A stretch of DNA of 16,709 bases from Nanobdellota archaeon. GTDB lineage: Archaea > Nanobdellota > Nanobdellia > Pacearchaeales > GW2011-AR1. The translations under genes and the position numbers were made by a program. The notes under the pieces were generated by a model that saw only the letters and a list, made by a program, of their open reading frames with translations, had not been told where the DNA came from and did no database searches. This document shows positions 7,017 to 13,062 of the stretch, piece after piece (positions within the stretch are counted from its first letter, which is position 1; each line of letters begins with the position of its first letter). The stretch spans positions 1 to 16,709 of the forward strand of contig JAHILJ010000012.1 of the NCBI GenBank assembly GCA_018897135.1, read 5' to 3'.

Positions 7017-7710
7017 TCAATATTTCTTTCTGAATATATTTTAATTGCTTATCGATAATGCTTTCCATGTCTTTTAAATAATCTATTTTCATAAAATTCT
7101 CATTTTTATACTTCAAAGAAAATGATCGATCTCTCTTAACTTCTTTGAAAGACTCTTCGTCAGGTTCTAATAAATATTCTTTGTCGACTAAAAACCGAAA
7201 TCGTTTTTCAATATTATATTTAGGTATTTCCATACCCCTTATTCCCTCATAAAGGCTAACCTTTTTAAATTCTTTATTTATTGTGAGTATAGATAAACCA
7301 AAAAAAGGATCTTCTTCATTAAACCTACTTGGATATTCTTCTATTTTTGTTAAAAAGGAACTTTCAGCATATGATTTGCTTCCAGAAATCACTTCAGCTA
7401 ATTCGTGCCTATAGGCACTAAATACTAAATTAGCACTTGATTTACAAATCTTATTTTTTAATTTTTTCTCTAACTCATTTAAAGATTCCTTATTGGTTTT
7501 TGGTTCATCCAAAAATATTTCTAATTTTCCTTGACTGGTAGAAGCGTTTTTTTCATTAAAAATATTTTGAAACTTTTTATATCCTTTCTTGTCCTTTTCA
7601 AGACGTTGTAGCAAAATTTTTGAAGCAGATTCAATAAATTTTTTTCTTATTTTAAACCCTAAAGAAAATATCAGTGGGCTTTCATCTACATATCCTGCAC
7701 TTAATGCCAT
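7006..7710 (-). CDS. Unknown protein co-transcribed with the radical SAM enzyme
   Basis: I do not recognise this 234-aa protein. It starts MALSAGYVDESPLIFSLGF; the YVDES strand followed by a hydrophobic strand and long helix vaguely recalls the opening of RNase H-like DUF3800 proteins, but no further motif supports that. It is charged, without membrane segments, and probably mixed alpha/beta. It overlaps the radical SAM gene by 11 bp and so is probably its functional partner. An in-frame TGA two codons upstream fixes ATG 7710 as the first possible ATG. AGGAG lies 10 bp before it, and a TATTTTAT box about 24 bp before it, so either a leadered or a leaderless start is possible. Confidence 0.75.
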   Translation of the reverse strand: MALSAGYVDESPLIFSLGFKIRKKFIESASKILLQRLEKDKKGYKKFQNIFNEKNASTSQGKLEIFLDEPKTNKESLNELEKKLKNKICKSSANLVFSAYRHELAEVISGSKSYAESSFLTKIEEYPSRFNEEDPFFGLSILTINKEFKKVSLYEGIRGMEIPKYNIEKRFRFLVDKEYLLEPDEESFKEVKRDRSFSLKYKNENFMKIDYLKDMESIIDKQLKYIQKEILNDD

Positions 7711-7763
7711 TTTTCAAATACTCCTACCTCATAAAATAAGCTATCTTGTTTTTTTGTTCTCAT
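7701..7763 (-). CDS. Possible 20-codon ORF ahead of the radical SAM operon
   Basis: On the minus strand ATG at 7763 opens a 20-codon frame beginning MRTKKQDSLF and ending FEKWH, with its stop (TAA, 7701-7703) inside the first codons of the 7006-7710 gene. A TTTATTAAA box (about 7788-7797) places a start site near its ATG. Short peptides beside radical SAM enzymes can be substrates, but they can also be leader peptides or chance frames. The frame is too short for coding statistics, so this is a candidate only. Confidence 0.27.
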   Translation of the reverse strand: MRTKKQDSLFYEVGVFEKWH

Positions 7764-7868
7764 TGTATTATAGTCACACATATAAGGTTTAATAAACTAA
7801 CTCCTAAAATATGTTAAATTATTAAAAGATATTTCATATAGATTTAATAAATGGCAAACTTTATAAAA
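7728..7868. promoter_or_regulatory. Divergent promoter region of the radical SAM operon and its regulator
   Basis: On the plus strand, CTTTATAAAAG (about 7859-7869) lies 26 bp before the ATG of the Lrp-like gene. On the minus strand there are two candidate boxes: TTTATTAAA (about 7788-7797) and TATTTTAT (about 7731-7738). The shared 178-bp spacer is where the Lrp-like protein would be expected to bind. Confidence 0.5.
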
Positions 7869-7888
7869 GAATAAAGTTTAAAAGAATT

Positions 7889-8839
7889 ATGGAGTTTTCA
7901 AAAATAGATTTGAAAATTATATTATATCTTTATAATCATTGTAGAGAATCGTATTCAAAAATTGCAAAGGAATGTGGGGTGTCTAGAAAGCAGGTAGAAT
8001 ACAGAATAAAAAAATATGAAGAGAGTGGATTGATTAAAAAATATTTAACAATGTTTAATTATAAGAATTTGGGTTATAATCAGCTTGCAACTGTATGGAT
8101 ACGAGTCAGAAAAGATAAGGATATAATAAAAAAAGAATTAAGTTCAATCAAAAATGTTATTTCGTCTGGAGATCTGATTACACAATATAATATTTTTGCT
8201 AATTTCATTTGCAAAGACATACAAGAGTTTGAAAAAATATTTTACACCTTTTTGGAGAATCATAAAGAAAGCGTTATAGAGTACGAGATATTTTCAACAA
8301 CATCTTTTGAACTTTTTCCATTGAAAATATTAAAGACAAAATATGAGCAAAAAAATATTAATTTAATTGAAGAAGGAAATAATAAAACAAAATTAACAAA
8401 TCAAGATTTAATAATATTAAAAGAACTTGAAAAAAATGCACGTATTCCAATAATTGAAATTTCAAAAAAGACAAATATTTCAAGTGAGTTAATACATTAT
8501 AAATTAAAACAATTCAATAAAAATAACATAATCAGCGGAACTCGTATACAATTCGATCTTGAAAAATTAAAACTTAACGGGGCGCTTTATGTCATGAAAA
8601 TAAATAAAAGTGAGGAGATTATAAAAAAAATAAAAACATTTTGTAAAAACCATAATTATGTTAATGGGTTAGCGTTGGGAATAAGTGAGTATAATTGTTT
8701 TATACAAATATTTTATGAAAACGATAAAGAGCTCAGGCAAACAATTAAAAATATAAATCAGAAATTTAATATTGAAATAAAAAAAGTAAAATTATTATTG
8801 CCAGAGAATGAAAGCTTAGCGAATACTTTGCCGTTATAA
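7889..8839 (+). CDS. Tandem Lrp/AsnC-like transcriptional regulator
   Basis: This is a 316-aa DNA-binding protein built of two Lrp-type halves. The first winged helix-turn-helix spans about 4-50 (IDLKIILYLYNHCRESYSKI, then CGVSRKQVEYRIKKYEESGLI), followed by an alpha/beta sensor-like domain to about 145. The second helix-turn-helix spans about 168-215 (TNQDLIILKELEKNARIPII, then TNISSELIHYKLKQF), followed by another ferredoxin-like region to the end. Single Lrp proteins are about 150 aa, so this is an internal duplication or fusion that could bind as a pseudo-dimer. It diverges from the radical SAM operon and is the natural candidate to regulate it and itself. Its leaderless start has a TATA box at -26, and its 3' end is embedded in a hairpin. 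Confidence 0.8.
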   Translation: MEFSKIDLKIILYLYNHCRESYSKIAKECGVSRKQVEYRIKKYEESGLIKKYLTMFNYKNLGYNQLATVWIRVRKDKDIIKKELSSIKNVISSGDLITQYNIFANFICKDIQEFEKIFYTFLENHKESVIEYEIFSTTSFELFPLKILKTKYEQKNINLIEEGNNKTKLTNQDLIILKELEKNARIPIIEISKKTNISSELIHYKLKQFNKNNIISGTRIQFDLEKLKLNGALYVMKINKSEEIIKKIKTFCKNHNYVNGLALGISEYNCFIQIFYENDKELRQTIKNINQKFNIEIKKVKLLLPENESLANTLPL

Positions 8840-8854
8840 GATTTTAACGGCAAA
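8827..8854 (+). terminator. Hairpin spanning the stop codon of the Lrp-like gene
   Basis: TTTGCCGTTA and TAACGGCAAA form a perfect 10-bp stem (8827-8836 with 8845-8854) around an 8-nt loop. The left arm encodes the last residues and the stop TAA (8837-8839) lies in the loop. No strong T-run follows, so a role in termination or mRNA 3'-end stability is inferred. Confidence 0.45.
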
Positions 8855-8942
8855 AGATATGAACTCTTTCATTCTATCAAATTTCTCCATTTAAACCTCC
8901 TAAAATCAACAAACTTATAAACCAATTCCCTCTTTAATTTTC

Positions 8943-9353
8943 ATGGAAAATTATGAAAAACTTTTAGAACAAGCTTATGAAAAAGTAAAATCAGTTGACA
9001 CTTCAGGCGAAAGATTTGAAATCCCAAAAATCTCAGGACATTTTGAAGGTAAAAAAACAATTCTCACAAACTTTTTCCAAATTGCAACACACATTAGAAG
9101 AAACCCAGAACATTTTCAAAAATTCATCTTAAAAGAACTTGCAACTTCTGGACAAAAAGAAGGCGACAGGTTGGTTTTAAACAACAAAGTCCCAAGTGCA
9201 AAAATAAATTCCAAGGTTGAACAATATGTTAAAGAATTTGTGCTCTGCAAAGAATGCAGCAAACCTGACACAGAATTAATCAAAGAAGATCGACTAACTT
9301 TTATTCATTGCCTTGCATGCGGTGCAAAACATTCTGTTAGAGGAAAAATCTAA
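8943..9353 (+). CDS. Translation initiation factor aIF2 subunit beta
   Basis: This is the beta subunit of the heterotrimeric factor that delivers initiator Met-tRNA to the small ribosomal subunit. The N-terminal helix MENYEKLLEQAYEKV contacts the gamma subunit. The alpha/beta core includes FEIPKISGHFEGKKTI and NFFQIATHIRRNPEHFQKF. The C-terminal zinc ribbon has C102, C105, C123 and C126 (CKEC and CLAC). At 136 aa it is the normal archaeal length. CTTATAAA about 26 bp before ATG 8943 indicates a leaderless transcript. It heads a run of translation and RNA-related genes on the same strand. Confidence 0.95.
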   Translation: MENYEKLLEQAYEKVKSVDTSGERFEIPKISGHFEGKKTILTNFFQIATHIRRNPEHFQKFILKELATSGQKEGDRLVLNNKVPSAKINSKVEQYVKEFVLCKECSKPDTELIKEDRLTFIHCLACGAKHSVRGKI

Positions 9354-9421
9354 TACAGCAATCTTTAAAAAACAAATTTCCCTATTCAAAATAAGAGATT
9401 CACTGAATTTCTAATTAAATT

Positions 9422-9426
9422 GGAGG
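9422..9426 (+). promoter_or_regulatory. Shine-Dalgarno site of the zinc-ribbon gene
   Basis: GGAGG sits 7 bp before ATG 9434. A TTTAAAAA box around 9364-9371 would give a leader of about 40 nt. This stands out because most genes here have a TATA box at -26 and no ribosome-binding site. Confidence 0.55.
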
Positions 9427-9433
9427 CAAAAAA

Positions 9434-9628
9434 ATGGTAGAAGCTTATTGTGTAAAATGCAAAAAGAAAGGGCAAAAAATGAAAGAGCCAGTAATAAATA
9501 AAACTGCAAGAGGCGGTTTTATGGCAAAAGGACAATGCCCTGAATGCGGAACCAAGATGTGTGCTATGATGTCAAAAGACAATGCAGAAAAAGCAATGCA
9601 ATCTGGGGAAGCTAAAAAAGGATTTTAA
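9434..9628 (+). CDS. DUF5679-type zinc-ribbon protein, 64 aa
   Basis: This small protein has two CxxC knuckles: C6 and C9 (YCVKCK), and C35 and C38 (QCPECG), with C43 nearby. The segment KMKEPVINKTARGGFMAKGQ between the knuckles fits the DUF5679 family, found next to ribosomal or nucleic-acid genes in archaea and Patescibacteria. No reaction is known; RNA or protein binding is inferred. A Shine-Dalgarno GGAGG precedes the ATG, unlike the mostly leaderless neighbours, which suggests strong or separately controlled translation. Confidence 0.8.
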   Translation: MVEAYCVKCKKKGQKMKEPVINKTARGGFMAKGQCPECGTKMCAMMSKDNAEKAMQSGEAKKGF

Positions 9629-9671
9629 TCCAAATTTTATTTTTAAATTTATTTAATTAAAATTGTATAAA

Positions 9672-9968
9672 ATGTTTATAAAAATTCATAAAACATATAG
9701 AGATGTAGTTGCAATTTGCGATTCTGAATTAATAGGGAAAAAGTTTGAGCAAGACAAATTCCAATTAGATATAAAAGAATCTTTTTACAAAGGAGAAGAA
9801 ATAACTCCTGAAAAAGCAACTGAACTAATGCAAAAATTGTCAGAAGAAGATTCAACTTTCAATATTGTTGGAGAAAGTTCAGTAAGTACAGCATTAAAAG
9901 CAGGAATAATTTCAGAAACAAGCATTAAAAAAATTCAGAACATTCCTTTTGCAATGATTTTGGCTTAA
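9672..9968 (+). CDS. DUF424 family protein
   Basis: This 98-aa archaeal protein of unknown function starts MFIKIHKTYRDVVAICDSEL and continues with GKKFEQDKFQLDIKESFYKG. That pattern is characteristic of DUF424, an archaea-specific family often near translation genes. I chose ATG 9672 over the in-frame TTG at 9663 because TTTTAAATTT is centred about 26 bp before 9672, matching the leaderless pattern of the neighbours. It lies between the zinc-ribbon gene and aIF1A, which suggests a role linked to translation. Confidence 0.82.
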   Translation: MFIKIHKTYRDVVAICDSELIGKKFEQDKFQLDIKESFYKGEEITPEKATELMQKLSEEDSTFNIVGESSVSTALKAGIISETSIKKIQNIPFAMILA

Positions 9969-10005
9969 ACCTACATTTTATAAATAAAACTTTTCTTGGT
10001 TAAAT

Positions 10006-10356
10006 ATGGAAGAAGAATTTAAAGACATTAAAGAACCAGAAGAAAATTCTGAAAATTCGACTGAACAAATAGTAACTCGTGTTAAACTTCCAAGAGGAAA
10101 AGAAGTTATTGGAATTATTGAAAGTCGACTTGGAGGAAACAGAATGAATGTAGATTGCTTAGATGGAAAAGCAAGAAACTGCAGAGTTCCAGGAAGATTA
10201 AGAAGAAAACTTTGGTTAAGACCAAATGATATTGTAATTGTTTTGCCTTGGGAACTTGATAACACAAAAGGAGATTTATTATTCAAATATCGACCTGCCC
10301 AAATTGCATGGTTAAAACAGCACGGTCATCTTCAAAAAGAACAAACAGAGTTTTAA
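10006..10356 (+). CDS. eif1A: Translation initiation factor aIF1A
   Basis: This OB-fold factor binds the A site of the small subunit and helps scanning and start selection. The 116-aa protein has an acidic N-terminal extension (MEEEFKDIKEPEENSEN), then the S1-like OB fold: VKLPRGKEVIGIIESRLGG, NRMNVDCLDGKARNCRVPGR and NDIVIVLPWELD. Length and order of motifs are normal. A TTTATAAA box lies 26 bp before the ATG. One base separates its stop (10354-10356) from the start of the KH-domain gene, so the two are co-transcribed. In many archaea a RIO-type kinase gene lies between them; it is absent here. Confidence 0.94.
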   Translation: MEEEFKDIKEPEENSENSTEQIVTRVKLPRGKEVIGIIESRLGGNRMNVDCLDGKARNCRVPGRLRRKLWLRPNDIVIVLPWELDNTKGDLLFKYRPAQIAWLKQHGHLQKEQTEF

Positions 10357-10357
10357 A

Positions 10358-10867
10358 ATGAAAACAATCCTTTCAGAAAAACTTGCAAGAATTCTCAAAA
10401 ATAAAAAAAGACTTGAAAAACTTTTGAACATAAGAATTACAAATCGAGGAAAAGAAGTTTCAATTCAGGGAACACCTGAAGAAGAATATATTGCTGAAAA
10501 AGTTATTGATGCTTTGAATTTCGGATTTCCTTTTGAACATGCAATTTCAATAAAAGTTGAGGATTTCCTTTTTGAAATAATAAATATCAAAGACCACACA
10601 AACCGTTCAGATTTGGAAAGAGTTCGAGGAAGATTAATTGGAAAAGGAGGAAAAAGTTTAGGAACCCTTCATCAATTAACAAAATGCTTTTTTGAATTAA
10701 AAGACAACGAAATTGGCGTCATTGGCGACCCAGAACAGATTCAACATGCACAAGAATCTGTGATTTCAATTATCAAGGGCTCAAAACATTCTAATGTTTA
10801 TTCTTTTCTTGAAAAACACCAAATTAAACCTGTTATTGATTTGGGGCTAAAAGGACAAAAGGAATAA
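10358..10867 (+). CDS. KH-domain ribosome assembly protein (Pno1/Dim2-like)
   Basis: This RNA-binding protein is likely to work in small-subunit rRNA maturation, as the eukaryotic Pno1/Dim2 homologue does. Two KH units are visible: a degenerate one in residues 1-75, and one in about 85-160 with the loop GRLIGKGGKSLG (91-102, GKGG at 95-98). The segment IGVIGDPEQIQHAQESVISI and the C-terminal region after 140 also fit the archaeal family. At 169 aa it is typical. It starts one base after the aIF1A stop and has no promoter of its own, so it is expressed with aIF1A. Confidence 0.88.
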   Translation: MKTILSEKLARILKNKKRLEKLLNIRITNRGKEVSIQGTPEEEYIAEKVIDALNFGFPFEHAISIKVEDFLFEIINIKDHTNRSDLERVRGRLIGKGGKSLGTLHQLTKCFFELKDNEIGVIGDPEQIQHAQESVISIIKGSKHSNVYSFLEKHQIKPVIDLGLKGQKE

Positions 10868-10868
10868 T

Positions 10869-10877
10869 TTTAAATAT
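10869..10877 (+). promoter_or_regulatory. TATA box of tRNA-Asn
   Basis: TTTAAATAT is centred about 27 bp before the first tRNA base at 10900. It lies directly after the stop of the KH-domain gene. Confidence 0.55.
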
Positions 10878-10899
10878 GCTCAAATTTTCGATTGAATAT

Positions 10900-10988
10900 G
10901 TCCCTGTAGCTCAGTTGGTAGAGCGATCGGCTGTTAAGAAAAATGCATAGACACCGATAGGTCGTAGGTTCAAGTCCTACCGGGGAAG
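10900..10988 (+). tRNA. tRNA-Asn(GUU) with a 16-nt intron
   Basis: The cloverleaf is clear: D stem GCTC/GAGC, anticodon stem ATCGG (10926-10930) with CCGAT (10954-10958), anticodon GTT at 10933-10935, T stem GTAGG/CCTAC with loop TTCAAGT. The intron at the canonical 37/38 position is 10937-10952. A bulge-helix-bulge can form: CUGU (10931-10934) pairs with AUAG (10947-10950), with 3-nt bulges UAA and ACA holding the cut sites. No CCA is encoded. Oddity: base 72 is A (10987), so G1 is unpaired with this 3' end. A second copy of the T-loop-to-73 segment at 11126-11145 has C at that position and would pair perfectly. Confidence 0.85.
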
Positions 10989-10991
10989 TTT
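10969..10991 (+). repeat. Proximal copy of duplicated tRNA-Asn 3' end
   Basis: This 23-bp segment, from the T-loop through base 73 plus TTT, recurs at 11126-11148 with a single mismatch (A10987 against C11144). The spacing is 157 bp. The break begins at the first base of the T-loop, a known crossover position for tRNA-targeting integrases. Confidence 0.8.
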
Positions 10992-11123
10992 AGCACATTG
11001 AAAATGTGCTTCTGGTTTGAATCTGCTTAAATTCAAAATAATTTTCGCTTACAAAAAGCGAGTCGTTGGTTTAATTAAAATGTTAGCGACATTTTGATTA
11101 ATGAAAATTTCCTTAAGAAATTT
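10992..11123 (+). other. Segment of five consecutive hairpins between tRNA 3'-end copies
   Basis: Five stem-loops follow one another: AGCACATT/AATGTGCT (10992-11010), TTTGAAT/ATTCAAA (11016-11037), TCGCTT/AAGCGA (11045-11061), a 13-bp stem with one G-U pair (11071-11083 with 11089-11101, loop TAGCG) and AAATTTC/GAAATTT (11105-11123). Almost every base is in a stem or short loop. No ORF is present. It would be transcribed with the tRNA unless termination intervenes. It may be a structured RNA or a relic of an integrated element. Confidence 0.55.
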
Positions 11124-11125
11124 AC

Positions 11126-11148
11126 TTCAAGTCCTACCGGGGACGTTT
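11126..11148 (+). repeat. Distal copy of duplicated tRNA-Asn 3' end
   Basis: This copy runs from the T-loop to base 73 plus TTT and carries C at position 72, which restores the G1-C72 pair expected of tRNA-Asn. It is therefore probably the original chromosomal 3' end, displaced by the inserted segment. No second set of D and anticodon arms precedes it. Confidence 0.8.
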
Positions 11149-11186
11149 TCCAAAACCCTTAAAACTTCTTTTTCTCTTCTTTCAAT

Positions 11187-12335
11187 ATGAAACAAAAAGT
11201 TCTCTTAGCAATGTCGGGCGGAGTTGACTCAAGTGTTGCAGCTTTGCTTTTGCAAAAAAAAGGTTATGAAGTTATTGGAGCGTTCATGAAAAATTGGAGC
11301 AACACAAAAGATTCTCTCGGCGAATGTGCATGGCGTGGAGAAAGAAGATTTGCATTAAAAATCGCAGCACAACTCGACATCCCTTTAATCACCTTAGATT
11401 TTGAAAAACAATACAAAGAACAAGTTGTAAACAAAATGTTTCAAAAATATAAAAAAGGAATTACGCCAAACCCAGATATTGATTGCAATCAAAAAATAAA
11501 ATTTCCTTTATTAATCAAAGAAGCAAAAAAAAGAGGAATTGACTTAATTGCAACAGGACATTTTGTAAGAAAAAACAAAAAAAACCAACTTCTTCGTGCA
11601 AAAGACGAATCAAAAGATCAATCATATTTTTTATACAGATTTAAAAAATCAGAATTAAAACACTGCTTATTTCCAATAGGAAAATATACAAAAAAGCAAA
11701 TTAGAGAAATTGCTGAAAAAAATAATTTCCCAAACTTTAATAAAAAATCAACAGTTGGGATTTGTTTTATTGGAAAAATAAATTTAAAAAAATTCCTTCA
11801 ACAAAAAATAAAACCAAAAAAAGGAAAAATCCTTGACCCAGAAGGAAACCAAATTGGAGAACACGACGGAATTTATTATTACACAATCGGACAACGTCTC
11901 GGACCAAGATATGGTTTTGATATTAAAAAAGAATTAGATTCACAAAATCTTGGAAATTCAAAAAAAGAAAAAGGGCGGGTTTTTGCCAAAGGCAAATTAA
12001 GTGGGAATTTGAAATCTAATAAAAATCTAAAAAAATGGTATGTTGCAAAAAAAGATATTAAAAAAAATATTTTAATTGCAGCGCCTGAAGGCCATGAATT
12101 AAACTTTAGAAAAAAAATAATTATAAAAAACACACATTGGATAGAATCTAAACCAAAATATAAAAAAGTTTATGCAAGAATCCGCCATGTCGGAGAACTT
12201 CTTCCTGCAAAATTAGATTTAGAAAAAAACCAAGTTATTTTAAAAAAATCAATAACAGGAATTTCTCAAGGCCAAGCAATTGTTCTTTACAAAGGCAAAA
12301 AATGTCTTGGCGGCGGAGAAATTGAGTTTGAATAG
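11187..12335 (+). CDS. mnmA: tRNA-specific 2-thiouridylase, bacterial MnmA type
   Basis: This enzyme activates U34 with ATP and inserts sulfur to make 2-thiouridine in tRNAs for Lys, Glu and Gln. The PP-loop SGGVDSSV spans 10-17, FMKNW 33-37, TPNPDIDC ends with C100, and STVGIC ends with C193; these two cysteines are the catalytic pair. The C-terminal beta-barrel includes GQRLGP, ARIRHVGE and GQAIVLYKGKKCLGGGEI. Most archaea use Ncs6-type enzymes for this base, so a bacterial-type MnmA points to old lateral transfer, as known in some DPANN. About 25 lysine-rich residues near 245-285 look inserted before KKWYVAKKD. CCTTAAAA lies 26 bp before the ATG. Confidence 0.93.
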   Translation: MKQKVLLAMSGGVDSSVAALLLQKKGYEVIGAFMKNWSNTKDSLGECAWRGERRFALKIAAQLDIPLITLDFEKQYKEQVVNKMFQKYKKGITPNPDIDCNQKIKFPLLIKEAKKRGIDLIATGHFVRKNKKNQLLRAKDESKDQSYFLYRFKKSELKHCLFPIGKYTKKQIREIAEKNNFPNFNKKSTVGICFIGKINLKKFLQQKIKPKKGKILDPEGNQIGEHDGIYYYTIGQRLGPRYGFDIKKELDSQNLGNSKKEKGRVFAKGKLSGNLKSNKNLKKWYVAKKDIKKNILIAAPEGHELNFRKKIIIKNTHWIESKPKYKKVYARIRHVGELLPAKLDLEKNQVILKKSITGISQGQAIVLYKGKKCLGGGEIEFE

Positions 12336-12347
12336 TTTCTAAACATA
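12333..12347. repeat. Left degenerate 15-bp direct repeat of element copy 2
   Basis: TAGTTTCTAAACATA matches 12607-12621 at 10 of 15 positions, the first six being identical. It occupies exactly the place of the perfect 15-bp repeat beside copy 1, so it reads as an older, decayed duplication. Confidence 0.4.
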
Positions 12348-12606
12348 TGTGTACCCCACACACATATCTCGCCCCCTATTTTACACTTAAATTTGGTTCA
12401 TTTCATTCACAATTAATGAATTTTGCCAGACATTGTCAAGCCAAAATTTTAAAAAAAACAATTAAGATTTCTTAGAATTTTACATATTAACAATTTTATC
12501 TACGGAAAAATCTGCCAAAGGCGATTTTGGAGTTATCTTAATTTGAGCAATTTATTGCGAGCTAATTTTCGGTTTAGCCCTACGACATATGTCACAAGAC
12601 TACACA
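12348..12606 (+). mobile_element. MITE-like non-autonomous element, copy 2
   Basis: This 259-bp segment starts TGTGTA and ends TACACA. Its inverted ends (12348-12370 with 12584-12606) match at 15 of 23 positions. The interior aligns with copy 1 nearly end to end, including the 35 identical bases at 12502-12536. The left GACATATGTC has decayed to CACATATCTC. A local hairpin ATATGTGT/ACACATAT (12345-12367) spans the left tip. One internal palindrome shows a paired change: GCAAC/GTTGC in copy 1 (371-382) is GCAAT/ATTGC here (12547-12558). It fills the 321-bp gap between mnmA and the next gene; nothing else is seen there except the downstream promoter. Confidence 0.7.
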
Positions 12607-12656
12607 TAGTTTTTCATCACGATAATATTTTTAAACTAACTTTTTCAAAACTTATT

Positions 12657-13025
12657 ATGGTTTCAGAATTATATGTAAAACTATTTGGTTTAGAAGCTTT
12701 AGAGTCTTTAGAAAGAGATATTAGAAAAGAATTTGGAAATCAAGGAGTTGACGCAATTAACAAAAGTGAATTAAGTCTAAAGGTAAAAAGGCATGATTTA
12801 CCAAATATTACTTGGACAAAAGAAGATTTAAAAGAAAGAGGAGAGGAAGAAAATCATATTTGTGGAAAAGAATATAAATTATCCTGTAATCACGAAGAAG
12901 TTTATGGGATTGGGATAAATGGGCTTATGCACACAAACATAAGAGAATACCCAAAAAGGGTAGAACATATAGTGGATATAATTTTAGGACCAAGAAAAAA
13001 AATGACATTTAGAGTTGAGATATAA
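12657..13025 (+). CDS. Hypothetical protein, 122 aa
   Basis: I do not recognise this protein. It starts MVSELYVKLFGLEALESLER, is soluble and charged, and has two cysteines (HICGKEY and LSCNHEE) with nearby histidines that might bind a metal. I place the start at ATG 12657 because a TTTTTAAAC box is centred 26 bp upstream; the longer in-frame reading from 12543 would run through the mobile element and its inverted repeat. It lies 50 bp after element copy 2, almost the same spacing as the orphan gene after copy 1. It is followed after 37 bp by the nitroreductase gene, which has its own promoter. Confidence 0.6.
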   Translation: MVSELYVKLFGLEALESLERDIRKEFGNQGVDAINKSELSLKVKRHDLPNITWTKEDLKERGEEENHICGKEYKLSCNHEEVYGIGINGLMHTNIREYPKRVEHIVDIILGPRKKMTFRVEI

Positions 13026-13062
13026 TCAAATATTTTAAAAACTTCTTTATCTTCAACAAATC

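Noticed and set aside
9663..9671. TTG at 9663 as the start of the DUF424 protein.
   Set aside because: ATG 9672 matches the family N-terminus and has a TATA box at the usual -26 spacing.
10992..11123. A CRISPR array, suggested by the repeated hairpins.
   Set aside because: The five stems have different sequences and there is no regular repeat-spacer period.
11100..11148. A second complete tRNA gene downstream of tRNA-Asn.
   Set aside because: Only the T-loop-to-acceptor segment is repeated. No D arm, anticodon arm or 5' acceptor strand precedes it.
172..12606. The two repeat copies as ends of one 12-kb composite transposon.
   Set aside because: The interval holds essential housekeeping genes (fen1, trm5, aIF2-beta, aIF1A, tRNA-Asn), and each copy has its own distinct flanking direct repeat. 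Independent insertions explain this better.
12543..12656. A 38-codon N-terminal extension of the 122-aa orphan gene.
   Set aside because: It runs through the mobile element end and its inverted repeat. The TATA box at -26 from ATG 12657 supports the shorter form.
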